Positions 23,049-33,149 of a stretch of 64,000 nucleotides of DNA are shown here, piece by piece. The notes beneath the pieces are model-generated. The model did no database searches, was not told the origin of the DNA, and saw nothing but the letters and a program-made list of their open reading frames with translations. The translations under genes were made by a program, and so were the position numbers. The stretch's first letter is position 1; every line of letters begins with the position of its first letter. This DNA is from Cordilura impudica (Eukaryota > Arthropoda > Insecta > Diptera > Scathophagidae), in NCBI GenBank assembly GCA_963682025.1, contig OY821520.1, positions 92,663,492 to 92,727,491 of the forward strand, given 5' to 3'.

Positions 23049-24307
23049 ATATAAAGGGTGATCCATTTCGAGGTTCCCTACTTAAAAAAAAAAAAAAAAA
23101 AAACAGAAAGTTCAAATTTAATGGGGATTGTTTATTATCATTTGAAAGAACATTAATTTTTTGAAGATTATGTCTACCAAATGTTGGCCGCGGCTACGTC
23201 TCAGATGGTCCATCCGTTGAGTCCAATTTTCGATGACTATTTCGAGCATTTAGACGGGTAACTGGCGAATGACACGCGTGATGTTTTGCTCCAAGGCCTG
23301 AATCGAAGCGGGATTGTCCGCATAAACTTTAGACTTTACATATCCCCACAGGAAAAAGTCTAACGATTTGATATCACACGATCTTGGTGGCCAATCGACC
23401 GGCCCAAAACGTGAAATTATCTGCTCACCGAAGTGTTCTCTCAATAAATCCATTGATTGAAGCGCTGTGTGGGAAATGGCGCCGTCTTGTTGAAACCAAA
23501 TGTCGCCGAGATCACGAGCTTCAATTTCAGGCATCAAATAGTCGGTTATCATGGCACGATAACGGTCGCCAATTATGGTTACGTTTTCACCGGCATCATT
23601 CCACCGGCCCACTTCTGGATGAAGTGGCAGCTCTTCAAACTCTTCAGGTTGCTCTTCGTCCCAAATGCGGCAATTTTGCTTATTTACATACCCATTGACC
23701 GAGAAATGGGCCTCATCGTTGATCAAAATTTGGCTCGAAAACGTCGGATCATCTTGGAACTTTTCAAGAGCCCATAGAGCGAAGCAATGTCGCTTGGGAA
23801 GGTCGGGTGGCTTCAGTTCTTGCACAAGCTGTATTTTGTACGCTTTCAATTTAAGATCTCGACGTAAAATGCGCCAAGTCGTTCCATATGTCAGTCCGAG
23901 CTGCTGCGAACGGTGCCGAATCGACGCTCCACGGTTTTCGTGTACACTCTCAGCTACGGCCGCTATATTTTCTTCACTGATTGCTGGACGTGGTGTATTC
24001 GGTCGAATATTATCCAATAATGAATCCTGGGTCTCAAGATAGGTGATGGTGTTGTGAATAGTACACTCAGTAGGCCGATTATGTTGACCATAAGTCGAGC
24101 GAAGTGCACGAAACACATTCTTCACAGAATTGAATTTTCTTAATAAAGTTGAACGATTTGTAGACGTTGTACTGGCGTAAGTCTTTCCAATATGAAATGC
24201 CAAACAATACTAAACAAAAATAACTTGACAGCATGACACGACTCACATGTAAACTGTCAAAAAAAGGCTTTTGAAGAAAGTATCTCTACTTGGATCGCCC
24301 GGTATTA
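23049..24307 (-). mobile_element. Mariner-like element (DD41D type), near full length
   Basis: Terminal repeats: left AAAGGGTGATCCATTTCGAG, right the complement of ACCGGGCGATCCAAGTAGAG, flanked by TA. Encodes the transposase pseudogene at 23118-24203. A homologous, more complete but more stop-ridden copy lies at 48139-49436. Confidence 0.85.
23118..24203 (-). pseudogene. Mariner transposase, DD41D type, lightly damaged
   Basis: One long frame (24203 to 23250), a single TAA at 23250-23252, then in-frame continuation to 23118 (MLEIVIENWTQRMDHLRRSR), so the true C-terminus lies past the stop. N-terminal helix-turn-helix (SVKNVFRALRSTYGQHNRPT); linker with TWRILRRDLKLKAYKI; catalytic motifs INDEAHFSVNGYVNKQNCR (first D), IWFQQDGAISHTA (second D) and WPPRSCDIKSLDFFLWG (third D). 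Forty-one residues separate the second D from the D of SLDF, as in rosa-type mariners. Two faults: the first ~25 residues are out of phase, since an alternative frame reads LTPVQRLQIVQLY, and about 20 residues are deleted at HPE-VGRWNDAGEN, where the sister copy has VWCGLWAGGVIGPYFF. Confidence 0.92.
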
Positions 24308-24433
24308 AGTTTTTTGAGTGAATGCCGCTAAGCGGAGATGAATGGATGCGAACGACGAAATTAAATGTTTACAAATGGAAGTCAAATCATAATTTGAAAC
24401 CTTACATATCTCAAGGAAGCAAGAAGCAATATA

Positions 24434-24997
24434 AACAAATAAGATTATTATAGTCGGTCGAAACCGATTATACGATACCCTATAGATACTAAAGGTCCAA
24501 CTGATTAGAAATAGAAAATAAGCATAAACCAAATATGAGTGGCATTATTATAAACTTTTTTGCCTTCGGATACGAAAAAGTTCATATCGGATGCAATACT
24601 AATGTGGGGACTAAGTTCAAAAACGGATCGCTGCTGATCACATTTGGTAAAGTCACATTTTTTTTTTGCAAAACATATACAAACCAAGAGCAAAATTTTT
24701 GTTTTTTTGATCGATTTAAGTGAAGGTCGATGTTCAGCTTCATATGGGGGCTATGACTAAGAAATTTCCTATAGTGTTTCTTACTGGACTACTGATAAGT
24801 GGATGTAATTCATGTATACGAACCCAATTTGACCGAGATATATATGATAATTTGGTTATTATGGAAATTTGATTCGATCTCATAGGGGTCATTTGTATGG
24901 GCACTAGGTCTGAACATGAACCGATTTTCACCAATTTCAATAGCCTTCATCATGTGGCAATACAAGCTTATACACTAAATTTTATCAAAATATATTT
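24434..24997 (-). mobile_element. HINE family A, copy 4, 3' segment (interrupted)
   Basis: Family A in reverse: the degenerate palindrome (AGTCGGTCGAAACCGATTAT) near 24450 is followed by the usual body. It breaks off at TCAAAATATATTT, exactly where the 2.8 kb long-TIR element enters. The remainder continues at 27795. Confidence 0.8.
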
Positions 24998-25556
24998 GGG
25001 GGTTTCATGTCAAGTGCACCAACTTTTGAAACCGATGTCTTCCGATCGGGATGAAATTTGCACCAAGGTTAGTCCTATGGGATAGTAGTTTAGACACAAT
25101 TTTTCAATAAGATCGGTCCAGATCTCTCTGAGTTAGAGGGGATCAAAATTTTGGCCAAACAGGTATTTTTTCTCATCCATGTAACTTATTACCTATTGTT
25201 CTTAGAAAATTTTCTCCCAAAAAGTTTAGATAGCTATTTCTTCAGTATTTCGGAAAAAATACAAAAAAAAAAATAAGTGGACTTTTTTTTTTGCTAAATT
25301 AAAGCATTTTTTGCCTTTTTTTCAAAAAGGGCTTTTTTTTCATAAGAAAGTTTAGGACTTTTCCTTTAAGAGCTTTTTGGTCGCTTAGTGGGATGGGAGT
25401 GGGATATCTATCAAAATAAATGTTTTGTAACTCAAGACAACGGTTTTTCAATTTTTACAAATGCACTATCTTGAATTTTTTCCTATTTGTGTGTAAAACC
25501 TTACAAATAAAACTTATACTGAGAAACTAGACAAATTAACCTTTCCGAAGGTATGT
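24998..25556 (+). repeat. Left terminal inverted repeat
   Basis: Pairs with 27204-27794. The outermost ~200 bp are the most conserved. The middle has A/T homopolymers of differing length, which explains the length difference between the arms. Confidence 0.9.
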
Positions 25557-25585
25557 AACATACCTTCATAACATAACAGAAGAGA

Positions 25586-26891
25586 ATGGTTATCTGTAAC
25601 CTGAAAGAGTTATTTGCAACATTTCAATCTGAGCACGAGGATGTTAGAATTGGCTTCACGAAATTAACCCAAATGAGGCCAAAACATTGCATTTTGGCAG
25701 AAAGCAGCGGAACTCACACAGTATGCGTTTACATTTACCATGAAAATGTTAAACTGATGTTGAAGGAAATCAACTTAAAGTATTTAACAGATGATTCGGC
25801 AGAAGATTTACACGATTACCGCGATTGACTGTGTGTCCTAAAGCAACAACTTCTTGCCACTTAGGTGAATGTACCAATTGCCCGAAAACCACATTCATCA
25901 AAGAAAATTTAATCAATTCTTTTGGTCGAGAATATATAGAGGAGGTCAAATTTGATTCTTGGATTCAGACTGACAGATGTACATTGAAAACAATCATTTT
26001 AAATGTGGATGATTTTGTGGAAGAAATGTGTACAGGATTGCTAAACTTGAGAAACCATGACTTTCTAGTCAAAGAGCAATGGTCATTCTTCAAGGATTTG
26101 AAGATACATTTGAAGTCTGGTGAATTCGTTACTTCATATGATTTCGCAGAAAACTATAACTATGTTCTTCAGGATGCCATACAAGCATTCCACTTCAATA
26201 AGGACTAAGCAACTATACTCACAGTAGTTATTTATTACATGAAAGATGAAAAACTGGAACACAAAAGTATGGCAATCATATCCGACGATTTAAAACATGA
26301 TACCGTTGCAGTTTATGAATACCAGAAGAGAATACTAAAATTTCTAAAATCTAAATTTACAGTAAAGAAGGTATACTACGTTTCGGACGGAGCTCGTCAA
26401 CATTTTAAAAACAAAAGTAGCTTCGCAAATCTTATGGCTCATGAAAAAGATTTTGGAATGCCAGCTGAGTGGCATTTTCATCCTACTGCTCATGGTAAAG
26501 GAGCATGTGATGGTATTGGGGCAAACCTTAAAGAAATGCAGCGAAGTATAGCCTCCAGTGCTCTCATCAAAATAGCATCTTAGATGCGACTGCTTTATTC
26601 CATTGGGCAAAGAGTTATTGTAAAGAAACTAAAATAGTTTTTAGTAGCAAAGAGGATCATCAGGAAACATTGAAAACACTGAAGAGCAGATTCGATGCAG
26701 CGGTAACAATCGATGGCAACGCTCAATACCATGCTTTTATACCGCTTGTCGATGGAAGACCCAAGATGAAAAAGTTTTCTGCCTCTATTCAATGTGATTT
26801 CTTTCCAAAGACAACCAATAAACCAGCAGCGAAATCAACAGCTGAACCTAGTAACGCCAAGAAAGGATTGACAAAAGAACGCAGTAAATAA
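25586..26891 (+). pseudogene. Transposase-like protein of the Sola2-like element, broken
   Basis: About 430 codons spread over three pieces. Piece 1 (25586-25828) holds FTKLTQMRPKHCILAESSGT; a frameshift near 25822 leads to piece 2. Piece 2 (25825-26208) has a Cys-rich start (C-P-K…C-H-L-G-E-C-T-N-C) and SGEFVTSYDFAENYNY; a TAA at 26206-26208 sits in frame, and the same frame continues through 26239-26583 with MAIISDDLKHDTVAV, VYYVSDGARQHFKNKSSFANL and the striking AEWHFHPTAHGKGACDGIGA. A further shift near 26575 leads to FHWAKSYCKET and a basic tail. The Asp residues of SDD and SDG and the conserved HGK-CDG block look like a DDE-type core; exact catalytic residues not assigned. A lost N-terminal exon is possible. 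Confidence 0.72.
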
Positions 26892-27203
26892 GGCGACAAA
26901 AAAGCTGGATGAAAGACTGGGTATTTAAAAATTTACAAGACTTAAATACTTCATCAGCTACAATAAATTAAGTATAAAAATAGTTATGATATAAATGGAT
27001 CTAATGCAATTAAGATTAAATTTTAATAAATTATTTATCTTTTTATTTTTAATATTATTATAATTACACATTAATTTAATTATTATTAAAAATAAATAAA
27101 AAATAATAATTTTTCAACATTTCTATAGAAAAAAAGCGATTTTTTTCCTGAGGTTAACATATTCTGGGTATTGCAGTATCGAGGGTATAAAATTTTAGTT
27201 AGT

Positions 27204-27794
27204 TATGTTATATACCTTCGGAAAGTTTAGTTTGTCCAGGTTCTCAGTATAAGTTTTATTTGTAAGGTTTTAGACACAAATAGGAAAAATTCAAAACAGT
27301 GCATTTGTGAAAAATTGAAAAACCGTTGTCTTGAGTTACAAAACATTTATTTTGATAGATATCCCACTCCCATCCCACTAAGCGACCAAAAAGCTCTTAA
27401 AGGAAAAATCCTAAGCTTACTTATGAAAAAAAAAAAATGCCCTTTTTGAAAAAAGGCAATAATGCTTTAATTTAGCAAAAAAAAAATCTAAAAAAAAATT
27501 AAAAATTTTTTTTTTTTTTTAAGTATTTTTTTCCGAAATATTGAAGAAATAGGTATCTAAACTTTTTGGGAGAAAATTTTCAAAGAACAATAGGTAATAA
27601 GTTACAAGGATCAGAAAAACACCTGTTTGGCCAAAATGTCAAATTTTGATCCCCTCTAACTCAGAGAGATCTGGACCGATCTTGTTGAAAAATTGTGTCT
27701 ATACTACTATCCAATAGGACTAACCTTGGTGCAAATTTCATCCCGATCGGATGACATCGGTTTCAAAAGTTTGTTCACTTGACATGAAACCCCC
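27204..27794 (-). repeat. Right terminal inverted repeat
   Basis: Reverse complement of 24998-25556, from the inner ATACCTTCGGAAAG to the outer CATGAAACCCCC. Confidence 0.9.
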
Positions 27795-27884
27795 ATTTAT
27801 ATTTGCGACCTGTAGTTTGATTTCAAGTTTTACATGGACACACAGACGGACGGACGGACAGACGAACATCGCTAAATCGACTCG
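27795..27884 (-). mobile_element. HINE family A, copy 4, remaining segment
   Basis: Resumes at ATTTATATTTGCGACCTG, passes the (GGAC)n tract (27847-27859) and stops at AATCGACTCG, where mariner sequence begins. The 5' tip of the HINE has been lost. Confidence 0.8.
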
Positions 27885-28457
27885 AATGAGTTTTTGCGGC
27901 GTTTTGTAACTATGGATGAAACATGGATCCATTACAACACTCCGCATTGGGTTTCTCCGGGTGAACCGGCTCCGAAGAAGGCCAATGTAAGTTTGTCGGC
28001 CAATAAGGTGATGGCAACAGTTTTTTGGGACGCACGCGAGATAATCCACATCGATTACCTTCAAAAGTGAAAAACAATAAACAGCGAATATTATGCCAAC
28101 TTACTGGACCGGGTGCATTCATGGAAAATTCCATGAATTGGGCTGCGAATTGGTACCTCATCCACCATATTCTCCGGACTTATCCCCCAGTGACTATTTC
28201 CCATTTTCAAACCTAAAGAAATGGCTCGGTGGAAACAGACTTAGCTCCAACGATGAAATTATTGATCAAACAAATACCTATTTTATGGACCTCGAAAAAT
28301 CCTATTTTTTTTTTGGATGGTATACAAAAATTGGAGAAACGTTGGACTAAGTGTATTGAGCTTAAAGGAGGTTATGTTGAAAAATAATTTTTTTTTTTTT
28401 TGCAAAAAAAAAACTGTGTTTCAATCTAAAAGTCACGAACTTATTGATCCGCCCTCG
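27884..28457 (+). pseudogene. 5'-truncated mariner (DD34D type) with right end
   Basis: Starts in mid-gene with RRFVTMDETWIHYNTPHWVS, containing the first catalytic D of mariner transposases (…DETW…). PAPKKANVSLSANKVMATVFW follows; a stop near 28067 and shifts follow that. In another frame HPPYSPDLSPSDYFPFSNLK gives the third D region, and the tail reads LEKRWTKCIELKGGYVEK in a third frame. The right terminal sequence (complement of CGAGGGCGGATCAATAAG) ends at 28457 next to TA. The DNA-binding half is absent and the junction lies directly on HINE sequence, so a deletion, not transposition, made the left border. It differs from the DD41D mariners in this window. Confidence 0.85.
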
Positions 28458-28560
28458 TATATACATAAATATATTGAGTTATTATGTTGAATAACTGTTT
28501 TATTTATTTAAAAAAAAACGCAGCTTTGGCCTCTATTTCTTCAAATGAAAAATTAGTTTT

Positions 28561-29130
28561 TTATTTAATTTTGGAACAAAAAGTTTTTAAAATATCTACT
28601 GAAGGTAAAAGTCCCTTCGTGAAAGGAGGCTCTATTTCTACTATGAAATCTTCGTCTTCGTTTGTATCTAAAACATCATCTGGTTCATAGGAGTTTCAAT
28701 TGTTGATAGATTTAATAATTCCTTTGTGTGTGATGTGTCCAAAACATATTTGATCATCATCGCATCGTAAATGTTCTGATGAAAAGTTACAACTTTGGCA
28801 ATAAAATCTTAATTTTAGCAGATATCATTGGTGTCGTTAAAACCTGCCTATAATAATGGTAAAATTTTGCGTTTTATTTCTTAAGTAAATTCATTGCAGG
28901 ATAAACTCTAGATAACGTTTTAAGACAGCTGGAAACTGTATTTGGGGTAAGCAACTGCCATGCCCGCTTTACGAAATTTAAAGCATTCAATATTGTTACT
29001 GATTTCAGATTCTCTAGGATAGTTTTGCCATTTTCAATGGCACACCGTTGCTATAACACTGCTTTAAGTATCAATACCTTCATCCAAGGGTTGAACTGTT
29101 GCAATTGTATTGGGTGGAAGGAATTAAATT
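28561..29130 (-). pseudogene. Tigger/pogo-like transposase, C-terminal relic
   Basis: The reverse strand shows FLPPNTIATVQPLDEGID (29125-29070), the end of the DDE_1 core of the jerky/CENP-B/Tigger type, where the third catalytic Asp lies in QPLDQG. It then shows NLKSVTILNALNFVKRAWQL followed by LTPNTVSSCLKTLSRVYPA, the helical segment that follows that core. Downstream an acidic tail (SYEPDDVLDTNEDEDFIVEI) ends at a TAA at 28561. Stops and shifts interrupt it at about 29055 and 28870. Recognition rests on recalled family motifs. It is not the same copy as the Tigger at 46.8-47.8 kb, and no terminal repeat was identified. Confidence 0.62.
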
Positions 29131-29715
29131 TTTATATTTAACAATGATGTGAAATGTATATATTTGCGATTGTATTGCCAATGTGACTTTCAGCGGTAGT
29201 GACTATAAGCGAAAAGTACTGAATTGCATTGTAATGGTCTGGTTCATAGGGAAATTATAGAAGAATGTTCAAAGTAAATAAAATATTTTAATGTGAAAAT
29301 TTTTTTTAGCTAAAACAAGCTGTTAAAAGTAATTTTTTTATGAATAATTAATTACACAGGCTGATATTTTTATACTCTGGGAGCAGTAAACAGACTGTAT
29401 ACACCGAATCCTAATCTGAAGCCAAAATTCAGAAAGCAACACCTAAAAATTTTGGGGCTTTACAATATCGCGAATAAATTTTTTTTTTCTGTCTTCTGAA
29501 AGTAGCGCTCCTCTCCTCCAAAGACCACTTCTATTTTTTTAGATATCTAATTTTAGTCCAAACGTTGATGTTTAGACTAAAAAAATTTTTCCCATATATG
29601 TGCTTCTGATTTTTTAGGTGATTTTTTCGAAGAACTGATGTGATGGCACAATTCTGAGTTTAGATTCAGATTCAACGTGTTTAGGAACTTTAGAAAATTT
29701 ATGATAAAGAATATT
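29131..29715. other. Non-coding DNA
   Basis: Nothing recognised. May include the decayed upstream part of the Tigger-like gene. Confidence 0.4.
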
Positions 29716-30535
29716 TATTATACTCTCTACCCCAGTGTGCAGAGTGTATATTTAAGTTTGTTATTCCGTTTGTAATAATTAGAAAAAAAATTTGGGACCG
29801 CATAAAATATATATATTTGTGATCCTCATAACAAGAGGAGTTGATATAGTGATGTCCGTCTGTCCATCTGTAGAAATCACGATGGCGGCTCCAATCGAGC
29901 AGCTAGGGTGCTCGTTGGCATAAAAATGAGTCATTAACATCCTAAGGAGTTTGATATTTAAAATCGTCCAAATCTGTTGATTAGGTCCCGAGAATTGAAT
30001 GAAGAAGTAAAAAAGTCTTGAAAAAATATGATTTGCTTATGTTGTTCTTGGCACGATCACGACCTCAATAGGATAACTGGGGCGCACGTTTTTAGTGAGA
30101 ATGATTGACTAACCTCATGGGAAGGTTTCTGTTTGAAAAATCATGAAAATCGGCTTAATAGGTCCCGAGAAATCACTGAAGAAGTAAAAAAAAATTGAAA
30201 AATATATGTTTCTGTATTGTTCTTGTTGTTATTCTAAATGTTGTATTGATGTCATAGCTGGACTTGTTTTTGTGGTCGTTGTGGTAATAATATAATAAAA
30301 ACTAACCCTTTGTACATTTTTTTTTTTATCAACTCTGGTAGAAAAATTTTTAAGTTTCCATTGTTTTCGCATCACAAAAAAAATTTGTTAGATAATTTTG
30401 TTATCGCCACGATCCTGCCTGCAAAGTTTCAGATCGATTGGGTTACGGGAAAGGGGTTAAAAATCGATCAAAAATTTTGTCGACAAGCAGACACTACGAG
30501 TTAATATAATGAGAGTAAAAATTCACCAACATCTG
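29716..30535 (+). mobile_element. HINE family B (DINE-1/mini-me-like), copy 1
   Basis: Begins TTATACTCTCTACCCCAGTG…GCAGAGTGTATA, the subterminal inverted pair typical of DINE-1 5' ends, then GTCCGTCTGTCCATCTG (GTCY tract, 29850-29866) and AAATCACGATGGCGGCTCC. It aligns along most of its length with 42785-43370 but has ~215 bp extra (30295-30510). The 3' end is not clear. Confidence 0.75.
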
Positions 30536-31887
30536 AAGCAACTAATGCTAAACTACCTAGTTGTTAATAAAAATAACTGTAAATTTACAAAAAAAAAAAA
30601 AATTATGTAATAATTTATTTAAAGAAAAACAACAATAACTTTTGATGTTGTATTTTTGTGTGTAATATTTACATATGTATACATACATACATATATTAAA
30701 TAAGATAATAATATACATATATTCTATATATGTACATGTATACACATATTCTTTATATATATATCATAATAACCGCATGTTAGAAATATCTCGTTATATT
30801 ATTTTATTTATATAAAATTCTGCAATATGTATTTTGTTTTAGGGAAAACACATTCCTTTTGTATTAACAGAGTGTCACTGCATTTTGCTCAGTGTTGCTA
30901 TGCTACAGTAGATGGCGCCACAATTTTTATTCTTTGCAATAGTTATTTCTATTTTAACATGAATGTCAACATTTTCAATTAGGCATCGAACACGACAATG
31001 TTAAGAGTATACACAGGGCTTGCCTTATTTCAAACGTTTTTCCATTATTCTTTTACAAATATGACCACAAGTTTGGAATATTAACTTTTTGTTTTGTTTA
31101 CAAAATAGAGTTGCCGAGTTCAACAATGAGTTTTTTGCTTTCAAAACAGTTCTACATAGTTATATAAAATTATTATTCTGCTTTACCTAAAAAATATCTG
31201 ATTGCAATTACATATAATTTTTAAAAATTGTTTATAATTACTAAAGCATTACTATTGACATAAATACAAAATTGCACCTTTAAAATTTTCCATTCAAATT
31301 TAAGAAAATATCAATTTTAAAAATTTGAATTCAGATTTCCAATTATAAATTAGAAAATATCAATTGAATTTCAGAAAATCATATTAAAATTAAAACACAC
31401 ATTTGTTTTTCTTAACAAATAACCATTAAAAAAAGATCTTTTCTTAAACAAGTATATCTTCTTAAAAATCTGCCCTTTTTTAAAACGAACATTTTTTGTA
31501 AAAAGTATTTTTTTAAAGTACTCTTTTTTTAAAAAAGCACCTTTTTAAAATGATAACTTTCTTCTTAAAGTAAATTTTTTTAGAAAGTTACCTTTTCTCA
31601 AAATAGGATCTTTTATATAAAATATTTTTTTTTAAATAAATTTTTTTTTTTAAAAGTAAATTCTTTTAAAGTACTTTTTAAAAAAGCACATTTTTCTGGT
31701 ATATGGCAAATCAAAAATTAACAAGATTTTTAGAAAGTTTTATTTTGAAATACCACATAATTTTTAGCTCTCAAAGCATTGAAAAGTATTATTCCATATT
31801 GTGACTATTGGTATTCTGTTGTAAGGCATTGAACAATAAATTGCGACTCCATAAAGTATTTGTATTCTAAATCCCTACTACAACTCG
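30536..31887. other. Non-coding, very AT-rich DNA with simple repeats
   Basis: Contains ATAC/TATATG-rich simple sequence at 30650-30770 and, at about 31430-31700, a degenerate series of T-rich blocks (TTTTTTAAAGTAC-like) spaced some 25-30 bp apart. No gene seen. Confidence 0.45.
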
Positions 31888-32195
31888 AGTCCATATAATG
31901 TCCGTACATGCGTCGGTCTATCTGTCTTTTGAAATTAAGGTCATTCAACAAAATAAATCATTTACCCTGGGTAAAGTTAAAATAATATTGTTTGTCGTTA
32001 CTACGAGCAGGTTGGTATTTGGAATGGGTTAAATCGGGCATCACTGTGTCAAGATATGGTCTAAAATATGGAGATACCTTCAAAAATGCTAAAAAAAAAT
32101 CAGTGTATTTGGTGAAATAATTTGGTAGTAAGTTTAACAAATTGTTTACTTTTTCAAATATTTTGTTTGTATTTATTATCAATACTCAAATCTGA
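31888..32195 (+). mobile_element. HINE family C fragment
   Basis: GTCCGTACATGCGTCGGTCT-ATCTGTC tract followed by TTGAAATTAAGG and, later, TAACAAATTGTTTACTTTTTC AAATATTTTG. The last part matches 46590-46640, whose downstream end is a HINE-type 3' terminus. Here the 3' end is missing. Confidence 0.55.
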
Positions 32196-32428
32196 AAAAA
32201 CCAAAGACGTTTAATGAAGGAGAATAGTATTGTTCTTCGTTTTCACTACGTCAATTCCAATGTCATTTGTTGTCAGTTATTGTCAATTGTACGCAAACGG
32301 GATGCAGTGTTTTGTCATTTGCAATCCCTGGTAACATTTGACATCCAAACTGAAATTGCCAACATGTTGTTAATTTGTTTTTGTTTGACAGCCGGATTTT
32401 TTGTTAGATTATAAGATGTTATGGAAAC

Positions 32429-32619
32429 TGTGGGGTTCTTACATTTAATGTAGAAGTCCCATATTTTATATTTCGAAACTGTTATAAAATACTTTGTTAA
32501 TATTTTAAAAATATAATCAAATATCATTTGATTTCTTATTTTGATATAAAAGAAAATTATATAAATAAATTTAGTCAGAATTGATTTTGAAAACAATAAA
32601 GAAACAAGACTTTCTTATT
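32429..32619 (+). repeat. 5' LTR
   Basis: Starts TGTGGGGTTCTTACATTTAA, ends TTTCTTATT. Contains a TATA box (TATAAAAG, 32545-32552) and a poly(A) signal (AATAAA, 32595-32600). Confidence 0.95.
32545..32552 (+). promoter_or_regulatory. LTR TATA box
   Basis: TATAAAAG in U3 about 45 bp before the AATAAA signal. It is conserved in the 3' LTR, so U3/R/U5 are very compact. Confidence 0.6.
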
Positions 32620-32632
32620 GGCGCCCAACGTG
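32619..32632 (+). promoter_or_regulatory. Primer binding site
   Basis: TGGCGCCCAACGTG directly at the 5' LTR border; the TGGCGCC start is typical of tRNA-complementary primer sites. The tRNA was not identified. Confidence 0.75.
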
Positions 32633-33149
32633 AATTTTTTTATCCAGTCGTATCCTGGTATTAAAAAATAAATAAATATTATTTTGTGTCTGTTATCCGG
32701 ACATATCCGGGTTGGACTTTATTTCTTCGGGTTTGCCATCGAGATATTTGGAGGTTGTATTTTATCCTGGGTTGTTGGTGAACTATTATTTTTTCAAGAG
32801 TTCCTGAATCATACCTTGGATTCATGTTTAAAAGCATATTGGATTTCTTTTGAATTACTCAAAAATTCAATATCTAGTTGAGCCTTTGCCAGGAAATATT
32901 TGAATATCCTGTTATTGGATATTGGCTTCGTTTTCATTGGAAATACCCAAGATTATTGCAATATTTTCAACAATTATATAAATTAAACTTGATTGTGGTT
33001 TCCCGTGGAATATCCAGGATTATCCAAATATTATAATTTCATTGCTGATTATTTGCTGTGTATTGTGTGGATTCTCCCATTGGCTCCAGTTTATAATTCA
33101 AAATTTATATAAATAAAAACTGTAAGTTTTATTTGATTTTTACATTGCA

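Larger units (their letters stand above)
24998..27794 (+). mobile_element. Long-TIR DNA transposon, Sola2-like (nested in HINE-A)
   Basis: Exact ends GGGGGTTTCATGTCAAGTG (left) and its complement (right), with inverted repeats of ~560-590 bp. ATTT is duplicated at 24994-24997 and 27795-27798; comparison with intact HINE-A copies (AATATATTCATATTTGCGAC) confirms the empty site. Terminal GGG, a 4-bp AT-rich duplication and long inverted repeats fit what is described for Sola2; the superfamily is inferred. The interior encodes one transposase-like protein. Confidence 0.9.

Noticed and set aside
23384..24042. Plus-strand frames of 104-125 codons
   Set aside because: Antisense shadows of the mariner transposase, which has clear catalytic motifs on the minus strand.
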